A program made the translations under genes and the position numbers. 64,000 nucleotides of DNA, taken from positions 454,245 to 518,244 of the forward strand of contig NZ_VOJA01000001.1 in assembly GCF_007923265.1 (NCBI RefSeq), given 5' to 3'. The stretch is from Francisella salimarina (GTDB taxonomy: Bacteria; Pseudomonadota; Gammaproteobacteria; Francisellales; Francisellaceae). The notes beneath the pieces were generated by a model that was not told the origin of the DNA, did not search any database, and saw only the letters and a list, made by a program, of their open reading frames with translations. Below, piece by piece: positions 27,706 through 38,817 of the stretch (position 1 is the first letter of the stretch; each line of letters starts with the position of its first letter).

Positions 27706-28341
27706 ATGAAAAAGCTTATATTATCATCAGTCGCAATTATGACTCTAGCATCTACAGGCTATAGCTCAGAGCTAAAAGGTAGTGACTACATTTCAACAGA
27801 TGTTGGTACAACATATAATTTCCAACGTATTGAAGCCAATGATGAAGATAATTTTCTAGTTCAAACAAAAATAGAAAGCTGTAACAATGATAAAACATCA
27901 TGCAAATATGTCAGCGAAATTAAAGATCCTTCTGGAAAAGAAATAACTCAATCAAAATATGAGTATAGTTATACCGTAAAAAACAATGGTGATGTCTATA
28001 TTCAGCATCCTAATACTGACAAAGAAACTCTGCTTTTACCAGCCAATATAAAGTTCAACAAGCTTAGAAAAGAAAATATAACTATAGGCAATAGCCAGTT
28101 CTCAAATACTTATGAATTTAAAAAAGAAATTCCTAAACTGACTGTTAACGGTAAAGACTATGAGAACTGTATAGAACTAGAAGCCAACTCAGTTGTCACA
28201 TACAAAAAACAAGTCGAAAAAACTCAAAGCTTAGAAACCTATTGTAAAGGAGTTGGGCTTGTCAAAGAAAACTTGAAAGAAACTCTTAACTCAGAGGCTC
28301 CTATAATCTATAAGAATGTTCTTATGTCTATTACAAAATAA
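27706..28341 (+). CDS. Exported hypothetical protein, first of a paralogous pair
   Basis: The 211-residue product has a signal peptide (MKKLILSSVAIMTLASTGYSSE) and is predicted to be periplasmic. An upstream in-frame ATG at 27679 exists, but the start at 27706 has the AAAGGAG ribosome-binding site and makes a proper signal sequence, so it is preferred. The mature part shares with the next gene the opening GSDYIS, paired cysteines (IESCNNDKTSCKY), a KNNGDVYI strand, LLLPANIK, a second cysteine segment (YENCIELE) and a later TYCKGVGLVKE. Four conserved cysteines suggest two disulfides. The family is unknown to me. Confidence 0.85.
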   Translation: MKKLILSSVAIMTLASTGYSSELKGSDYISTDVGTTYNFQRIEANDEDNFLVQTKIESCNNDKTSCKYVSEIKDPSGKEITQSKYEYSYTVKNNGDVYIQHPNTDKETLLLPANIKFNKLRKENITIGNSQFSNTYEFKKEIPKLTVNGKDYENCIELEANSVVTYKKQVEKTQSLETYCKGVGLVKENLKETLNSEAPIIYKNVLMSITK

Positions 28342-28346
28342 AACTT

Positions 28347-29120
28347 ATGAAAAAAGTAACCTTTGCTTTAATTTCAATAATATTATTATCCGGCTGTTCT
28401 ACAACTATAATTAACGGTAGTGATTACATATCTATGCAACCAGATACTAAGTATCGCTACAAAAGAACTGCACTAAAAGCAAATAAGTCTATTTTTATTG
28501 ATATCGATATAGAGTCTTGCAATAGTGGCGACTCAAAATGTAAATACTTTGTAACAGTAAAAAACAATAAAAACAAAATATTAGAGCAATATTACGAAAC
28601 ATATTATGTAAATTTTTTTGGTGATGTATATCTAACCGACAAAGTATATCCTAACAGCACTCTACTTTTACCAGCTAGAATTACTCTAAACCAAGAAATG
28701 CTTTTGAATAATGGTGATAGATATGGTGCTGTTCAAGAAAAACTACTTGCTCATAAGCTTATTCCTAAAATACAGGTGAATAATCATAAATATGAAAATT
28801 GTGTAAACATTCTGTTTGTATCAACAACCCCAACAGAGTCTGTTGACCTAAAATTAATAACTGATGAGATCACTTGCAAAGGTATTGGCTCAGTCCAAAA
28901 AGAAATGCAAATGTCATATAGGCCTAAACACCCTAATACTAGTGCAGAAGAGATAAGTGATAGTGTGATGAAGTTCGCAGCTACCAAAAGCATCGGTAAA
29001 GATATGGCACCTGTAGGTTTTCTTAGACCTTTTGGACAAAAAAATGTAAAAACTGATAGTGAAGGGTTTATTCTTATAGATACATACTTAGATATATTAG
29101 AATCTGTCACTCACAATTAG
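28347..29120 (+). CDS. Hypothetical lipoprotein, second of a paralogous pair
   Basis: The 257-residue product has a lipobox, LLSGC at residues 14-18, so it should be lipidated at C18 after signal peptidase II cleavage. Its body repeats the pattern of the preceding gene: NGSDYIS, IESCNSGDSKCKYF, FFGDVYL, STLLLPARI, YENCVNI and ITCKGIGSV. It carries an extra C-terminal region of about 50 residues (around KSIGKDMAPVGFLRPFG). It starts only 5 bp after the first copy ends, so the two are cotranscribed. One is soluble periplasmic and the other membrane-anchored, which suggests division of labour after tandem duplication. No function can be assigned. Confidence 0.85.
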   Translation: MKKVTFALISIILLSGCSTTIINGSDYISMQPDTKYRYKRTALKANKSIFIDIDIESCNSGDSKCKYFVTVKNNKNKILEQYYETYYVNFFGDVYLTDKVYPNSTLLLPARITLNQEMLLNNGDRYGAVQEKLLAHKLIPKIQVNNHKYENCVNILFVSTTPTESVDLKLITDEITCKGIGSVQKEMQMSYRPKHPNTSAEEISDSVMKFAATKSIGKDMAPVGFLRPFGQKNVKTDSEGFILIDTYLDILESVTHN

Positions 29121-29155
29121 CTTATCTATATACCGACTATATTTTGGATACTAAG

Positions 29156-29404
29156 CTAGCTACTAACAGCTCTCTTTTTCAGATAGTTGTATAAACTCCA
29201 ACAACTAATAGCAACCCATGAAGTCTCAATAATAAATGACGGTAGGTTCCAGTAATACATCAGTGAGAATAGTACTCCTAGAGAGCCTATTATATTTAAA
29301 AGTAAGTAACTTAAATCACCAGATTTGACACGATTTGTTTGTAATAGGAAGAAGGCGATTATCACGAGGATATCTCCACCAACTCCTAGAGTGTTCGCTA
29401 ACAC
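29156..29404 (-). CDS. Small membrane protein of the CBU_0592 type
   Basis: This 82-residue protein has three probable membrane spans (about residues 5-22, 32-50 and 54-73) and resembles the CBU_0592-like small membrane family found in gammaproteobacteria. The pattern GDILVIIAFFLLQTNRVKSGDLSYLLLNIIGSLGVL, with a polar Gln-Thr-Asn turn after span 1, is typical of that group. Function is unknown. It lies alone, convergent with the lipoprotein gene. Confidence 0.75.
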   Translation of the reverse strand: MLANTLGVGGDILVIIAFFLLQTNRVKSGDLSYLLLNIIGSLGVLFSLMYYWNLPSFIIETSWVAISCWSLYNYLKKRAVSS

Positions 29405-29542
29405 ACTATCTCCTTATTTTTTTAGCTTAAAAGTTAATAATTCAAATGAATACCCAAACAAATTACCAACTAACGCTTAGATATTTTTAAAAAAGATACT
29501 AGAATAGCCCCAACATTACAACATTATCGTAAATAAATATAA

Positions 29543-30403
29543 TTAGTAACCAAACTCTATAGTATATGAGCGAGAAAAAGCCTGTTTAGGCTCTATCTCA
29601 ACATTACCTATACGATACTCAATATCAACATCCATACCTAATGTATCACTTCTACCACACCACGGCTCAATACATACGTAGGGTGCATTAGCCTTAGGTT
29701 TTGACCATAAGCCAAGATATTCAAAGCCATCAAAAGTAACTTCAATATAACGCTCTGAGCCTTTCTCAGCTAATCTGACTCTTTTATCTGTGAAACCACT
29801 ATACACAAGAGCATCATTATCAAAAGTATGATTATCTAGTTCAATTTTAGATAGTTTGAAATGCTTGGTTTCACTAGTATAAAATGCCTCTGGTGTAATA
29901 GGATGAAAATCTAATTTTTGCTCAGAGAATGTAATCTCATAATCACTAAATTTATGCTTGTTATCAAAAGGACAAGCAAATGCTGGATGAGCTCCAAAGC
30001 CACATGATGCAACACTATCCTCTAGGTTTATAATATTGTACTCTGTGAGAAGTTTATTAGCTTCAAGAGTGTATGTGACTTCAAATCTTAGTCTAAATGG
30101 ATAGTCCTCTTTGGCAGTCTCCATAGCTAAGATAACACTATTTTCACTATGTAAAACAATATCAAATACAGTATGACGAGCAAGTCCGTGATTACCAATA
30201 GGGTATTCTTTACCTTGGTATTTGATCTTATTACCATGAGATTTCCCAACTACTGGAAATAGTACCGGAGATACTCCAGCCCATACGCGACCATCACCAG
30301 ACCACATAAACTCATGCTCTGTTGCTGTATTGATAACAGCGCGAACTTCAGCACCTAGCTCACTAATCTCTACTAATAAATTATCATTTTTGATTGTAAT
30401 CAT
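29543..30403 (-). CDS. Aldose 1-epimerase family protein (LacX-like)
   Basis: This 286-residue protein belongs to the galactose mutarotase-like fold. It has the early GAEVRAVIN and EFMWSGDGRVWAGVSPVLFPVVG segments, HGLARHTVFDI with a catalytic-type histidine (about residue 77), a GFGAHPAFACPF segment with the second conserved histidine (about 157), and CIEPWCGRSDTLG with the likely catalytic glutamate (about 246). This set fits the LacX/YeaD-side relatives of GalM, which interconvert sugar anomers. The physiological sugar is unknown. It stands alone in the window, with a 300-bp gene-free stretch upstream. Confidence 0.88.
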   Translation of the reverse strand: MITIKNDNLLVEISELGAEVRAVINTATEHEFMWSGDGRVWAGVSPVLFPVVGKSHGNKIKYQGKEYPIGNHGLARHTVFDIVLHSENSVILAMETAKEDYPFRLRFEVTYTLEANKLLTEYNIINLEDSVASCGFGAHPAFACPFDNKHKFSDYEITFSEQKLDFHPITPEAFYTSETKHFKLSKIELDNHTFDNDALVYSGFTDKRVRLAEKGSERYIEVTFDGFEYLGLWSKPKANAPYVCIEPWCGRSDTLGMDVDIEYRIGNVEIEPKQAFSRSYTIEFGY

Positions 30404-30702
30404 AACAACACCCCATCGTTATTAGTGAAGAGGTATAACTATATTAAAATGGTATGTCATTCCGTCAGGCTTGACCGCGTAATCTAAGAAGTAGGTTATT
30501 AAAATCTACCTCTGCAAATACCACTTACCAAACCATACCCTCTTCTGGGTTAACTTCAATATCTTCAGTAAAAAACGAGCAATTTAAAAATACTCTATTA
30601 GTATTTTAGCACAATATAAATGAATAGATTAAATAGTAAAACCTTAACTTTCCACTCTGACACATCTTCACTATTGAAGCAGCCGTGTTGAATCATGGAT
30701 TT
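30404..30702. other. Gene-free stretch with repeat-like segment
   Basis: About 300 bp without a recognised gene. At 30455-30485 the segment GTCATTCCGTCAGGCTTGAC followed by CGCGTAATCT resembles the dispersed GTCATTCC...GGAATCT palindromic repeats of many bacteria, in a worn form. On the minus strand, 30525 to about 30603 is a short open tail ending in EVNPEEGMVW before a stop; it looks protein-like but has no start and may be a gene remnant or chance. Promoters for the aldose epimerase-like gene should lie at the left end. Confidence 0.4.
30455..30485. repeat. Possible degenerate dispersed palindromic repeat
   Basis: The ends GTCATTCC and a GCGTAATCT-like partner, separated by CTTGACC, recall the inverted GTCATTCC/GGAATGAC elements common in bacterial intergenic DNA. 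Only one copy was noticed in this window, so the call rests on resemblance alone. Confidence 0.35.
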
Positions 30703-31335
30703 TTAAAACTCGTATGTTGCCTCATACAAACTGTCAAGCTTATCCCCATTATACAACCAATATGGTGCAGGCCTAATAGGATGCTTTTCATCTAGTTCTT
30801 TAACAATTCTAGTTGCCATTGTTAAACTCATTTCACGACCATCATAAGAAACTTTCTTTGCTCCGATAACTTTGACTTTAATAGAAGTATCATCAACAAA
30901 AGAAAGTTCAGCATTATTAGGAATTCCCATCTCAATAAAATTCATGTTAGGTCTTTTTGAAGCAGCCTTTTCGGCAGATTTAAGATCTATTTTGTCAGTA
31001 TTCTTCTCAATCTCATCTTCAAAATCTTTTGTAACATCTTTTAAACTACAGTCAAGTAGCTTTAATATTGCTATCACCTGATCAGGTTCTATATCAAAGA
31101 ATTCTCTATTAGGATTTATTCTGTTATTTCTAAAAGCTGTATGTAAAGCCCTTTCAACAACATGACAATCTTCAACTTCGACAGCATATTCACATTTAAA
31201 AGGAAGAGGCACGCCTGTTGTATATAACTGAGAAACTCTACTCTCAACACTATTTTGAGTTGTTTTGCCAATTTTGATAAGTCCAGGCATGGCTTCATTA
31301 GATAAAACATAGATAATGCTTTTCTCATTACTCAT
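30703..31335 (-). CDS. GIY-YIG nuclease family protein (T5orf172/DUF4357-like)
   Basis: The 210-residue protein has an N-terminal T5orf172-type GIY-YIG domain (about residues 1-85): IIYVLSNEAMPGLIKIGKTT replaces the GIY-YIG pair, and SRVSQLYTTGVPLPFKCEYAV and HTAFRNNRINPNREFFDIE follow, including the usual Arg and Glu positions. The C-terminal part (about 130-210) with VDDTSIKVKVIGAKKVSYDG and APYWLYNGDKLDSLYE resembles the DUF4357-like partner often found with such domains. An upstream ATG at 31362 lies inside purL; the ATG at 31335, 4 bp after the purL stop, is preferred. It is probably cotranscribed with purL. Biological role is unknown; such proteins occur in phages and defence-like settings as well as in chromosomes. 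Confidence 0.82.
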   Translation of the reverse strand: MSNEKSIIYVLSNEAMPGLIKIGKTTQNSVESRVSQLYTTGVPLPFKCEYAVEVEDCHVVERALHTAFRNNRINPNREFFDIEPDQVIAILKLLDCSLKDVTKDFEDEIEKNTDKIDLKSAEKAASKRPNMNFIEMGIPNNAELSFVDDTSIKVKVIGAKKVSYDGREMSLTMATRIVKELDEKHPIRPAPYWLYNGDKLDSLYEATYEF

Positions 31336-31339
31336 CTCA

Positions 31340-34300
31340 TCAACCAACCCACTTTCTAGCATTTCTAAACATTCTCATCCATACAGAATACTCATCATAT
31401 TCCGCTGAGATATGCGAATTTGTAATCGCTCTATAGACACGCTCTGGGTGTGGCATCATTGCAAGGACACGACCATCTAGAGCTGTGACAGCTGTTAGAC
31501 CATCCACCGCGCCATTTGGATTGTATGGATACATTTCTGTAGCTTGACCTTGACCATCGATATATTTAAGAGCTACTTGCGAACTTGCTAACATAGCTTG
31601 TTGCTGACTATCATTTTCAAATAATGGACGACCCTCACCATGAGCTACCGCAATTGGTGCTTTTGTGCCTGCCATATCAGCGAACCAAATAGAGTCAGAC
31701 TCTTGAATCTCAACCATAGACACTCTAGCCTCAAACTGCTCTGATTTATTCTTGATAAATATCGGCCAGTTTTCAGCGCCTTTGATTAGTGATTTAAGCT
31801 GTGCAAGCATTTGACAACCATTACACACACCTAATGCTAGAGTATCATCACGACCAAAGAATTTGCTAAACTCATCTCTTAGCTTCTCGGTAAAGAGGAT
31901 ATTCTTCGCCCAGCCACCGCCGGCACCCAAAACATCGCCATACGAGAAACCACCACAAGCTACTAATACTTTGAAATCTGCCAACGATACACGCCCAGCA
32001 TGTAAATCTGACATATGCACATCATGAGCCTCAAAGCCAGCTGTAGTAAATGCTGCTGCCATCTCAACTTGTCCATTGACACCTTGTTCTCTTAGAATCG
32101 CAACTTTTGGCTTCTCAACATTGACAAACCTAGCTGTAACATCCTCTTCAAGATCAAATGTTGCTTCTACATGTATACCTTTATCATTAGTATTTAAGAT
32201 ACTATCAAACTCTTGTTTAGCACATTCGCTATTATCACGGATTGATTGAATTTGATAAGAAGTCTCAGCCCACCTTCTTTGTAAGTTTACACGCGTATTT
32301 GAGTATACTTTCTCACCATTTGCAAAGATGTTTAACTCATCACTAGAGTTTAGTTTAGCTATTGCACACAAGTGAATTTGAGTATCGTCAAACATTTCTT
32401 CAACTAGTGCTACATCACTATTTTTAACTTGTATAACAGCGCCAACTTCTTCTGCGAAAAGTTTTGCTAATATGTCTTGAGTTTGTAGCCTAATATCTAA
32501 ACCTTTACGCCCTGCAAACGACATCTCAGCTAAAGTTGTAAATACACCACCATCAGATACATCATGATATGCTAAGATTTTATTTTCAGCTTTTAGCTTA
32601 GTGATATTTTCAAATAGCATCTTCAACTTACTTGCTTCAACATCAGGAACAACATTACCAACTTGGTTATAAGCTTGGGCTAAACATGAAGCTCCAAGTC
32701 TACCAGCACCATTTGATAGATCAATATGTAAAAGAGTTGTATCATTATCATCAACTAAAACTGGTGTAAGAGTCTTACGCGCATTTACCACAGGTGAGAA
32801 ACCTGAAATCACTAATGATAACGGCGATGTTACAGATTTAGCTTGACCATTATCTGACCCCGATTTATCTAACCACTGGGTTTTCATTGACATTGAATCT
32901 TTACCAACGGGTATTGCAATACCCAACGCTGGTGCAAATTCCATACCAACAGCTTTTACAGTCTCATATAACTTTTGATTTTCGTCACCTTGATTTGCAG
33001 CAACCATCCAGTTCGCAGATAGGCGAATATCGCTTAGCTTCTCAATATCAGAAGCCAGTAGATTTGTTACAGTCTCAGCAATTGCTAATCTACCAGAAGC
33101 TGCTGCATTAATAGCCGCAACAGGAGTTCTCTCACCCATAGCCATTGCTTCACCTGCTTGACTATCTACTGTAGCAGTTGTCACAGCACAATCAGCAACA
33201 GGAACTTGCCATGGGCCAACCATCTGATCACGTGCAACCATACCTGTAATACTTCTATCACCAATTGTGATTAAGAAAGATTTAGAAGCTACAGCTGGTA
33301 CTTTTAGTACCCTTTCAATCGCATCGTCAAGGTTAATAGCACTCGTATCAAAAGCATCTTGCTCAACTTTGACAGTTTTAACATCAATATGCATTTGTGG
33401 TGTATTACCAAATAATAATCCCATTGGTAAATCAACCGGCTTATTATCAAAGTACTCATCATTTAGCGTGATATGCTTTTCAGAAATTGCCTCACCCACT
33501 ACGGCAAATGGACATCTTTCTCTGTTACAAAGTTGTTCAAAAAGCTCTAGCGATTCAGGATCAACTGATAATACATATCTTTCTTGTGACTCATTTGACC
33601 ATATTTCTAGTGGTGAAAGTCCTTCTTCACCGACATTTACTTTTCTAAGCTCAAAATGTCCACCAACATTACCATCTTTGACAAGCTCTGGGAATGCATT
33701 TGAAATACCACCAGCACCAACATCATGGATAAATGTGATTGGATTATGCTCACCCATTTGCCAACACCTATCGATAACCTCTTGGCAACGACGCTCCATC
33801 TCAGCATTATCACGCTGAACAGAAGCAAAATCTAGTTCTGAGTTAGTATCAGAAGATACTACAGAAGATGCCGCGCCACCCCCTAAACCAATACGCATTG
33901 CAGGTCCACCAAGACAGATTAGCTTAGCACCAACATTGATATCGCCTTTCTCAACATGCATTCTCTTGATATTGCCCATACCACCAGCAATCATAATCGG
34001 CTTATGATAACCAAACATCTCTTTACCTGCAGATGTGTTCACTTCTTGCTCAAAGGTGCGGAAATAACCATTTAGATTTGGACGACCAAATTCATTTGAA
34101 TAATGAGCACCACCTATTGGAGCCTCTAGCATGATTTGAAGTGGTGTAACTATATGGTGTGGTTTACCATACTTGCTAGTCTCCCAAGCTTGCTCAAAAC
34201 CTGGGATATTTAAGTTTGATACTGTAAATCCTGTCAAACCAGCTTTTGGCTTAGCTCCCAATCCAGTAGCTCCCTCATCACGAATCTCGCCACCAACACC

Positions 34301-35227
34301 AGTTGCCGAACCACTAAATGGCGCAATAGCAGTTGGGTGATTATGAGTTTCAACTTTCATCAAGATATCAACTTCTTCTTGATTGAAGTTATAAACACCA
34401 GTTTGCGTATTTGAATAGAATCTCTGAGCAGTTGTACCCTCTATCACAGCAGCATTATCCTTATATGCAGAAAGTACACCTTTCGGAGATTTCTCAGTAG
34501 TGTTGCGAATCATTTTAAACAATGACTTATCTTGCTCTTGACCGTCGATAGTCCATTTGGCATTAAAAATCTTATGTCTACAATGCTCTGAGTTTGCTTG
34601 AGCAAACATATACAGCTCTGTATCAGTAGGATTTCTGCCCAGCTTAGTATATTCATCGGCTAGATAGTCAATCTCTTGCTCACTTAGAGCTAAGCCAAGT
34701 TTTTTATCAGCATCTTTGATAGCTTGAGCACCATTTTCTAGTACATTAACACTCTCTAGTTCTTTTGGAGCTGTAACACCAAATAATCTGTGTAGATCAT
34801 CTTTACAACTAAAGACTTCCTCAACCATACGATCATGTACTAAATTTTCTATAGCTCTTAGCTCACTATCAGAAACCTGTCCCTCAACACCAAAAAGAAC
34901 AGCTCTTTCTACTCTCTTAACAGCACTGATACCCGTATTACGGATAATATCTGTCGCCTTTGATGACCAAGGAGAGATCGTGCCTGCTCTTGGAGCCGTA
35001 ATAAAAGTATGACCCTTAGGCTCTGTCAAACCATACTCTATATTGTAGTTAAGTAAAGATTTAATTATTTTTTCTTGCTCACTACTTAACTCTGACTCAA
35101 GTTCTACTACATGGATATATTGAGTAGATACAGACTCAACTTTATTAGATATCTTTTTAGCATCTGCTAAAATTTTCTCTCTTTTAAACGGGGATAATGC
35201 ACTCAACCCTTCAAAAAACCTAATCAT
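31340..35227 (-). CDS. purL: Phosphoribosylformylglycinamidine synthase (large single-chain form)
   Basis: PurL makes FGAM from FGAR, glutamine and ATP, the fourth step of purine synthesis. The 1295-residue protein is the long proteobacterial form: an N-terminal PurS-like domain, a linker, two AIRS-like ATP-binding halves ([20 protein letters not shown] near residue 295; [19 protein letters not shown] near 660) and a C-terminal glutaminase domain with the nucleophile cysteine in [10 protein letters not shown] and the His/Glu pair in AHGEGRP. It overlaps the purF stop by 1 bp. No frameshift is seen across 3.9 kb. Confidence 0.98.
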   Translation of the reverse strand: MIRFFEGLSALSPFKREKILADAKKISNKVESVSTQYIHVVELESELSSEQEKIIKSLLNYNIEYGLTEPKGHTFITAPRAGTISPWSSKATDIIRNTGISAVKRVERAVLFGVEGQVSDSELRAIENLVHDRMVEEVFSCKDDLHRLFGVTAPKELESVNVLENGAQAIKDADKKLGLALSEQEIDYLADEYTKLGRNPTDTELYMFAQANSEHCRHKIFNAKWTIDGQEQDKSLFKMIRNTTEKSPKGVLSAYKDNAAVIEGTTAQRFYSNTQTGVYNFNQEEVDILMKVETHNHPTAIAPFSGSATGVGGEIRDEGATGLGAKPKAGLTGFTVSNLNIPGFEQAWETSKYGKPHHIVTPLQIMLEAPIGGAHYSNEFGRPNLNGYFRTFEQEVNTSAGKEMFGYHKPIMIAGGMGNIKRMHVEKGDINVGAKLICLGGPAMRIGLGGGAASSVVSSDTNSELDFASVQRDNAEMERRCQEVIDRCWQMGEHNPITFIHDVGAGGISNAFPELVKDGNVGGHFELRKVNVGEEGLSPLEIWSNESQERYVLSVDPESLELFEQLCNRERCPFAVVGEAISEKHITLNDEYFDNKPVDLPMGLLFGNTPQMHIDVKTVKVEQDAFDTSAINLDDAIERVLKVPAVASKSFLITIGDRSITGMVARDQMVGPWQVPVADCAVTTATVDSQAGEAMAMGERTPVAAINAAASGRLAIAETVTNLLASDIEKLSDIRLSANWMVAANQGDENQKLYETVKAVGMEFAPALGIAIPVGKDSMSMKTQWLDKSGSDNGQAKSVTSPLSLVISGFSPVVNARKTLTPVLVDDNDTTLLHIDLSNGAGRLGASCLAQAYNQVGNVVPDVEASKLKMLFENITKLKAENKILAYHDVSDGGVFTTLAEMSFAGRKGLDIRLQTQDILAKLFAEEVGAVIQVKNSDVALVEEMFDDTQIHLCAIAKLNSSDELNIFANGEKVYSNTRVNLQRRWAETSYQIQSIRDNSECAKQEFDSILNTNDKGIHVEATFDLEEDVTARFVNVEKPKVAILREQGVNGQVEMAAAFTTAGFEAHDVHMSDLHAGRVSLADFKVLVACGGFSYGDVLGAGGGWAKNILFTEKLRDEFSKFFGRDDTLALGVCNGCQMLAQLKSLIKGAENWPIFIKNKSEQFEARVSMVEIQESDSIWFADMAGTKAPIAVAHGEGRPLFENDSQQQAMLASSQVALKYIDGQGQATEMYPYNPNGAVDGLTAVTALDGRVLAMMPHPERVYRAITNSHISAEYDEYSVWMRMFRNARKWVG

Positions 35228-36717
35228 TAGCTATCAAACCCTTTATATTTCTTTTCCAATTCTTTTAACTCTTTTCTATGTCTTTCTAGCTCATCCAAAT
35301 ATGCTTCATCGACATCACCTGTAATATAGTTACCAGAGAAAACACTATCTTCAAACTCTGTAATATCAGGATTTTGCTTTTGAACAATCTCTTTAAGATC
35401 AGTCAATGGCAAGTATATAAGGCCATCAACACCAATCCACTGGCGAATTTCCTCTAATGACTTACCATGAGCAACTAAATCTGACTTAACAGGCATATCA
35501 ATACCATAGACATTTGGATAACAAACAGCCGGTGATACAGAAGCAAGATATACAGATTTTGCGCCTAAATCTCTAACCATTTCAATAATTCGCTTAGATG
35601 TTGTACCTCTAACTATTGAGTCATCAACCAGCAAAACATTCTTATCCTTAAATTCTGCTGGTATTGGATTTAGCTTTCTTCTAACGAAGTTCTTTCTATC
35701 AACATTTTCAGGCATGATAAAAGTTCTACCAACATAACGGTTTTTGACAAACCCCTCACGGTACTCAACACCTAATGCAGTTGCAATCTCCTGAGCAGAT
35801 GCTCTACCTGTCTCCGGTACCGGTATTACAATATCAATCTCTTTATCTTTCCAAGTTTCTTTGATTCTTTGGCTTAAAACTTTACCAGCATCAACTCTAG
35901 CTTGATATACGCTTACGCCATTCATAACACTATCAGGACGTGCAAAGTATACATACTCAAATAAACAAGGTGCCAAAACTGGATTTTTTGCACATATTTT
36001 AGAATGGACCTGCCTATCTTCTGTGATAATTATCACCTCTCCTGGCTCAACATCTCTTAGTATCTTAAACCCTGATATATCCAAAGAAACGCTTTCACTA
36101 GCGACCATATAAGCTTTCTCGCCATTGTCATATTCCTTAACACCTAGTATCAAAGGACGTATCCCATACGGATCCCTAAAAGCGACTAAGCCAAAATTCG
36201 CTATCATCGCAGTACAAGCATAACCACCCTTAGCATGCTCAAAAACAAACTCACATGCTTTATATACAGCTTCTGTCGTTGGACAACCTTTGGACTTATT
36301 CATACCACATGCAAAAAAATTCAGAAGCAATTCCGAATCGGAAGTTGTGTTTAGATGGCGTCTTTCGATATCATGTAACATCTGCGCAAGCTCATCAACA
36401 TTCGTAAGATTTCCGTTATGTGCAAAAACTATACCATGAGGATTATTGACATAAAAAGGCTGACTATCTGCAGCTCCTAAGCTACCAGCTGTAGGATATC
36501 TCACATGTCCTATACCCATTTTACCTTTTGATTTTTCTAACTTCTCATCTGTAAATACATCACTTACAAGTCCTGTATTTTTGCGCATGAAAAAATGACC
36601 ATCATCCATTGTTGCGATACCGGCAGCATCTTGCCCTCTATGCTGCAAAAGACTTAAACCATAAAATAATGCATAGCTAACCTGATTTGGTCCAGCGACT
36701 CCTATAACTCCACACAT
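35227..36717 (-). CDS. purF: Amidophosphoribosyltransferase
   Basis: PurF catalyses the first committed step of purine synthesis, forming phosphoribosylamine from PRPP and glutamine. The 496-residue protein starts MCGVIGVAG, so the glutaminase nucleophile is C2 after Met removal and no propeptide is present, as in E. coli Pur[17 protein letters not shown] and HNGNLTN belong to the same domain, and the PRPP-binding loop [17 protein letters not shown] lies near residue 365. It is the first gene of purF-purL and is followed by purL with stop/start overlap; feedback by purine nucleotides is expected from the family. Confidence 0.98.
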   Translation of the reverse strand: MCGVIGVAGPNQVSYALFYGLSLLQHRGQDAAGIATMDDGHFFMRKNTGLVSDVFTDEKLEKSKGKMGIGHVRYPTAGSLGAADSQPFYVNNPHGIVFAHNGNLTNVDELAQMLHDIERRHLNTTSDSELLLNFFACGMNKSKGCPTTEAVYKACEFVFEHAKGGYACTAMIANFGLVAFRDPYGIRPLILGVKEYDNGEKAYMVASESVSLDISGFKILRDVEPGEVIIITEDRQVHSKICAKNPVLAPCLFEYVYFARPDSVMNGVSVYQARVDAGKVLSQRIKETWKDKEIDIVIPVPETGRASAQEIATALGVEYREGFVKNRYVGRTFIMPENVDRKNFVRRKLNPIPAEFKDKNVLLVDDSIVRGTTSKRIIEMVRDLGAKSVYLASVSPAVCYPNVYGIDMPVKSDLVAHGKSLEEIRQWIGVDGLIYLPLTDLKEIVQKQNPDITEFEDSVFSGNYITGDVDEAYLDELERHRKELKELEKKYKGFDS

Positions 36718-36813
36718 AAAACTACCAACTACTCTTAATACAATTTACTTTCATTAACAAACATATTATAGCAATATTTATCATGATAAATTAATCAAAA
36801 TCTTCTAATACTA

Positions 36814-38154
36814 CTAATGCGAAAAACTAGATCTTTCAATATCTTTAGATTTATTCTCTAAAGAATCAACAACATCTTTTAAGTCGCGAATCATTAACTC
36901 TGCCAAATCAAAGCTAAAACCTCTTCTAACTAGCACTCTCATAACAACCAAATTCTCTCTATGCTTTGGCATCGAATATGCGGCTATTTGCCAACCTTTG
37001 GCACGTATTTTTTCAGAGATATCAAACAAATCATAACTTTTGCTAGCTTTAAGTGACCAACTCACGGCTGGTATACCACCTTTACCAGCATGAATAATAT
37101 CAAAGATACCCATATTTTTGATTTCTTTAGAGATATACTTTGCAACATCATAACTAAGCTTATGAATATTCTTATAACCTTCGAATCCAAGTTTGACAAA
37201 ATTATAGTACTGAGCAACTATTTGTCCTCCAGGACGAGAGAAATTTAGAGCAAATGTTGGCATATCTCCACCAAGATAATTAACATTGAAAATCAAATCT
37301 TGAGGTAAATATTTCTTATCGGCCCAAACAACCCAACCTACCCCTAGAGGAGATAGTCCAAACTTATGTCCTGATGAGTTGATTGACTTGACTCTTGGTA
37401 ACCTGAAATCCCATCTAAGCTTAGGCTCTATAAATGGTGCCAGAAACCCTCCTGAAGCAGCATCCACATGCACTGGAATGTCTATACCAGTTTCTTTCTC
37501 AAATTCATCTAGAGCTTCGCAAATAGCCTCAACAGGCTCATACTGACCTGTAAATGTAACCCCCAAAGTAGGCACAACACCTATAGTATTTTCATCACAA
37601 TACTCAAGCATCGTTTCTGGTGTCATTATTAGACTCTCCTTGGACATAGGGATTTCTCTAAGCTCGATATCCCAGTATCTAGCAAACTTATGCCAACATA
37701 CTTGCACAGGTCCTGTAACAAGGTTAGGCTTTGAGTAATCTTTGCCTTGCGCCTTCATCTTATCTCGCCAGCGCCACTTCATTGCCATACCACCAAGCAT
37801 AGCCGCTTCAGATGAGCCAGTAGTTGAACAACCGATAGCATTTTCTGCTGAAGAGTTCCATAAGTTTGCCAGTATATTGACACATCTTGATTCTATCTCT
37901 GCAGTTTGTGGATACTCATCCTTATCTATCATATTTTTATCAATACAATCATCCATAAGTTTGTGGATAAAATCATCCACTTGAGTTTGACAAAATGTTG
38001 CCAAATTTTGCTTTGAGTTACCATCCAACATCAACTCATCTTTGATTTCTTGATATGCTTCAAAAGCATCATTTGATTTTTTTGGAATCTCAAACTTTGG
38101 TAATGATTCTTTATACAACTTATCTTTTGTGCTCTTTTTAGCATGCAACGCCAT
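36814..38154 (-). CDS. gadB: Glutamate decarboxylase
   Basis: This PLP enzyme converts glutamate to GABA and consumes a proton, a common acid- and oxidative-stress defence. The 446-residue protein has [20 protein letters not shown] in pieces (about residues 107-128), [13 protein letters not shown] (cofactor aspartate), and the PLP lysine in [17 protein letters not shown] (about residue 277). The C terminus ends SSFSH, with a penultimate-type histidine comparable to the pH-sensing tail of E. coli GadB. No glutamate/GABA antiporter gene is adjacent. It lies 10 bp downstream of the phosphopantetheinyl transferase gene. Confidence 0.95.
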   Translation of the reverse strand: MALHAKKSTKDKLYKESLPKFEIPKKSNDAFEAYQEIKDELMLDGNSKQNLATFCQTQVDDFIHKLMDDCIDKNMIDKDEYPQTAEIESRCVNILANLWNSSAENAIGCSTTGSSEAAMLGGMAMKWRWRDKMKAQGKDYSKPNLVTGPVQVCWHKFARYWDIELREIPMSKESLIMTPETMLEYCDENTIGVVPTLGVTFTGQYEPVEAICEALDEFEKETGIDIPVHVDAASGGFLAPFIEPKLRWDFRLPRVKSINSSGHKFGLSPLGVGWVVWADKKYLPQDLIFNVNYLGGDMPTFALNFSRPGGQIVAQYYNFVKLGFEGYKNIHKLSYDVAKYISKEIKNMGIFDIIHAGKGGIPAVSWSLKASKSYDLFDISEKIRAKGWQIAAYSMPKHRENLVVMRVLVRRGFSFDLAELMIRDLKDVVDSLENKSKDIERSSFSH

Positions 38155-38164
38155 AACTATCCCC

Positions 38165-38809
38165 CTAATAATTCTTACTTATAAAATTAAAATCCTGTAT
38201 TTCATATAAATCTATCTTTTGATTCACAATATTTTGTGAGCAAATAGAAATTAATAACTCTTGATAGGTAAATGAAAAAAAATCCTCAGGATAGTTATTA
38301 CTTACCCATTGAGTACTCTTCTTAGTAAATTTCGCATCAGAAAGCCCTCTAGCAATTCCAAGAGCATTTCTTTTCACTTGTGCTTCTTTGAGAGTCCATA
38401 ATTCATAAAACTCGCTATAAACATCCTCACTATTTTCTATACTTTGATACTCCTGCTGAGTAAAATATCGCTCAGCTATCAAAAGAACATTTCTCTTTGC
38501 TGATACAATCTCAGCATCTACTCCAATTTCATTACAGGCAACAACCATTATCGCCTTGTTATGAGTATGACTTATATTAAAAAAAAATTTACTGCCCTCA
38601 AGATATGGTTTACCATGCTTATATTCAAACTCTAGATTATCAATACCATAAAACCTTTCGAACACAAAGTAACGAATAAACTGTGAGAATATTTTTTGCT
38701 TATTAGTTAGCTTTTCTATGTTGATATTTTTTTTAGAGGAAATATAGTTTTTAAGAGTCTCAGCTTTATATTTTTCAAAGTCTAAAATAAAAGCTGAAAT
38801 TTGAGACAT
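38165..38809 (-). CDS. Sfp-type 4'-phosphopantetheinyl transferase
   Basis: These enzymes attach phosphopantetheine to carrier proteins. The 214-residue protein has the Sfp-class motifs in order: [18 protein letters not shown] (about 66-84), IGVDAEIV with the Mg-binding Asp-Glu (about 97-104), and [15 protein letters not shown] (about 141-155). No NRPS or PKS gene is in this window, and the NIS siderophore route does not need a carrier, so its target is elsewhere; it may serve fatty-acid acyl carrier protein if no AcpS is present. It sits between tolC and gadB on the same strand with gaps of about 10 bp. Confidence 0.92.
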   Translation of the reverse strand: MSQISAFILDFEKYKAETLKNYISSKKNINIEKLTNKQKIFSQFIRYFVFERFYGIDNLEFEYKHGKPYLEGSKFFFNISHTHNKAIMVVACNEIGVDAEIVSAKRNVLLIAERYFTQQEYQSIENSEDVYSEFYELWTLKEAQVKRNALGIARGLSDAKFTKKSTQWVSNNYPEDFFSFTYQELLISICSQNIVNQKIDLYEIQDFNFISKNY

Positions 38810-38817
38810 TACAATAA

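Noticed and set aside
33267..33818. 183-codon open frame antisense to purL
   Set aside because: Serine-rich shadow of the well-conserved purL frame; no independent motif or start signal.
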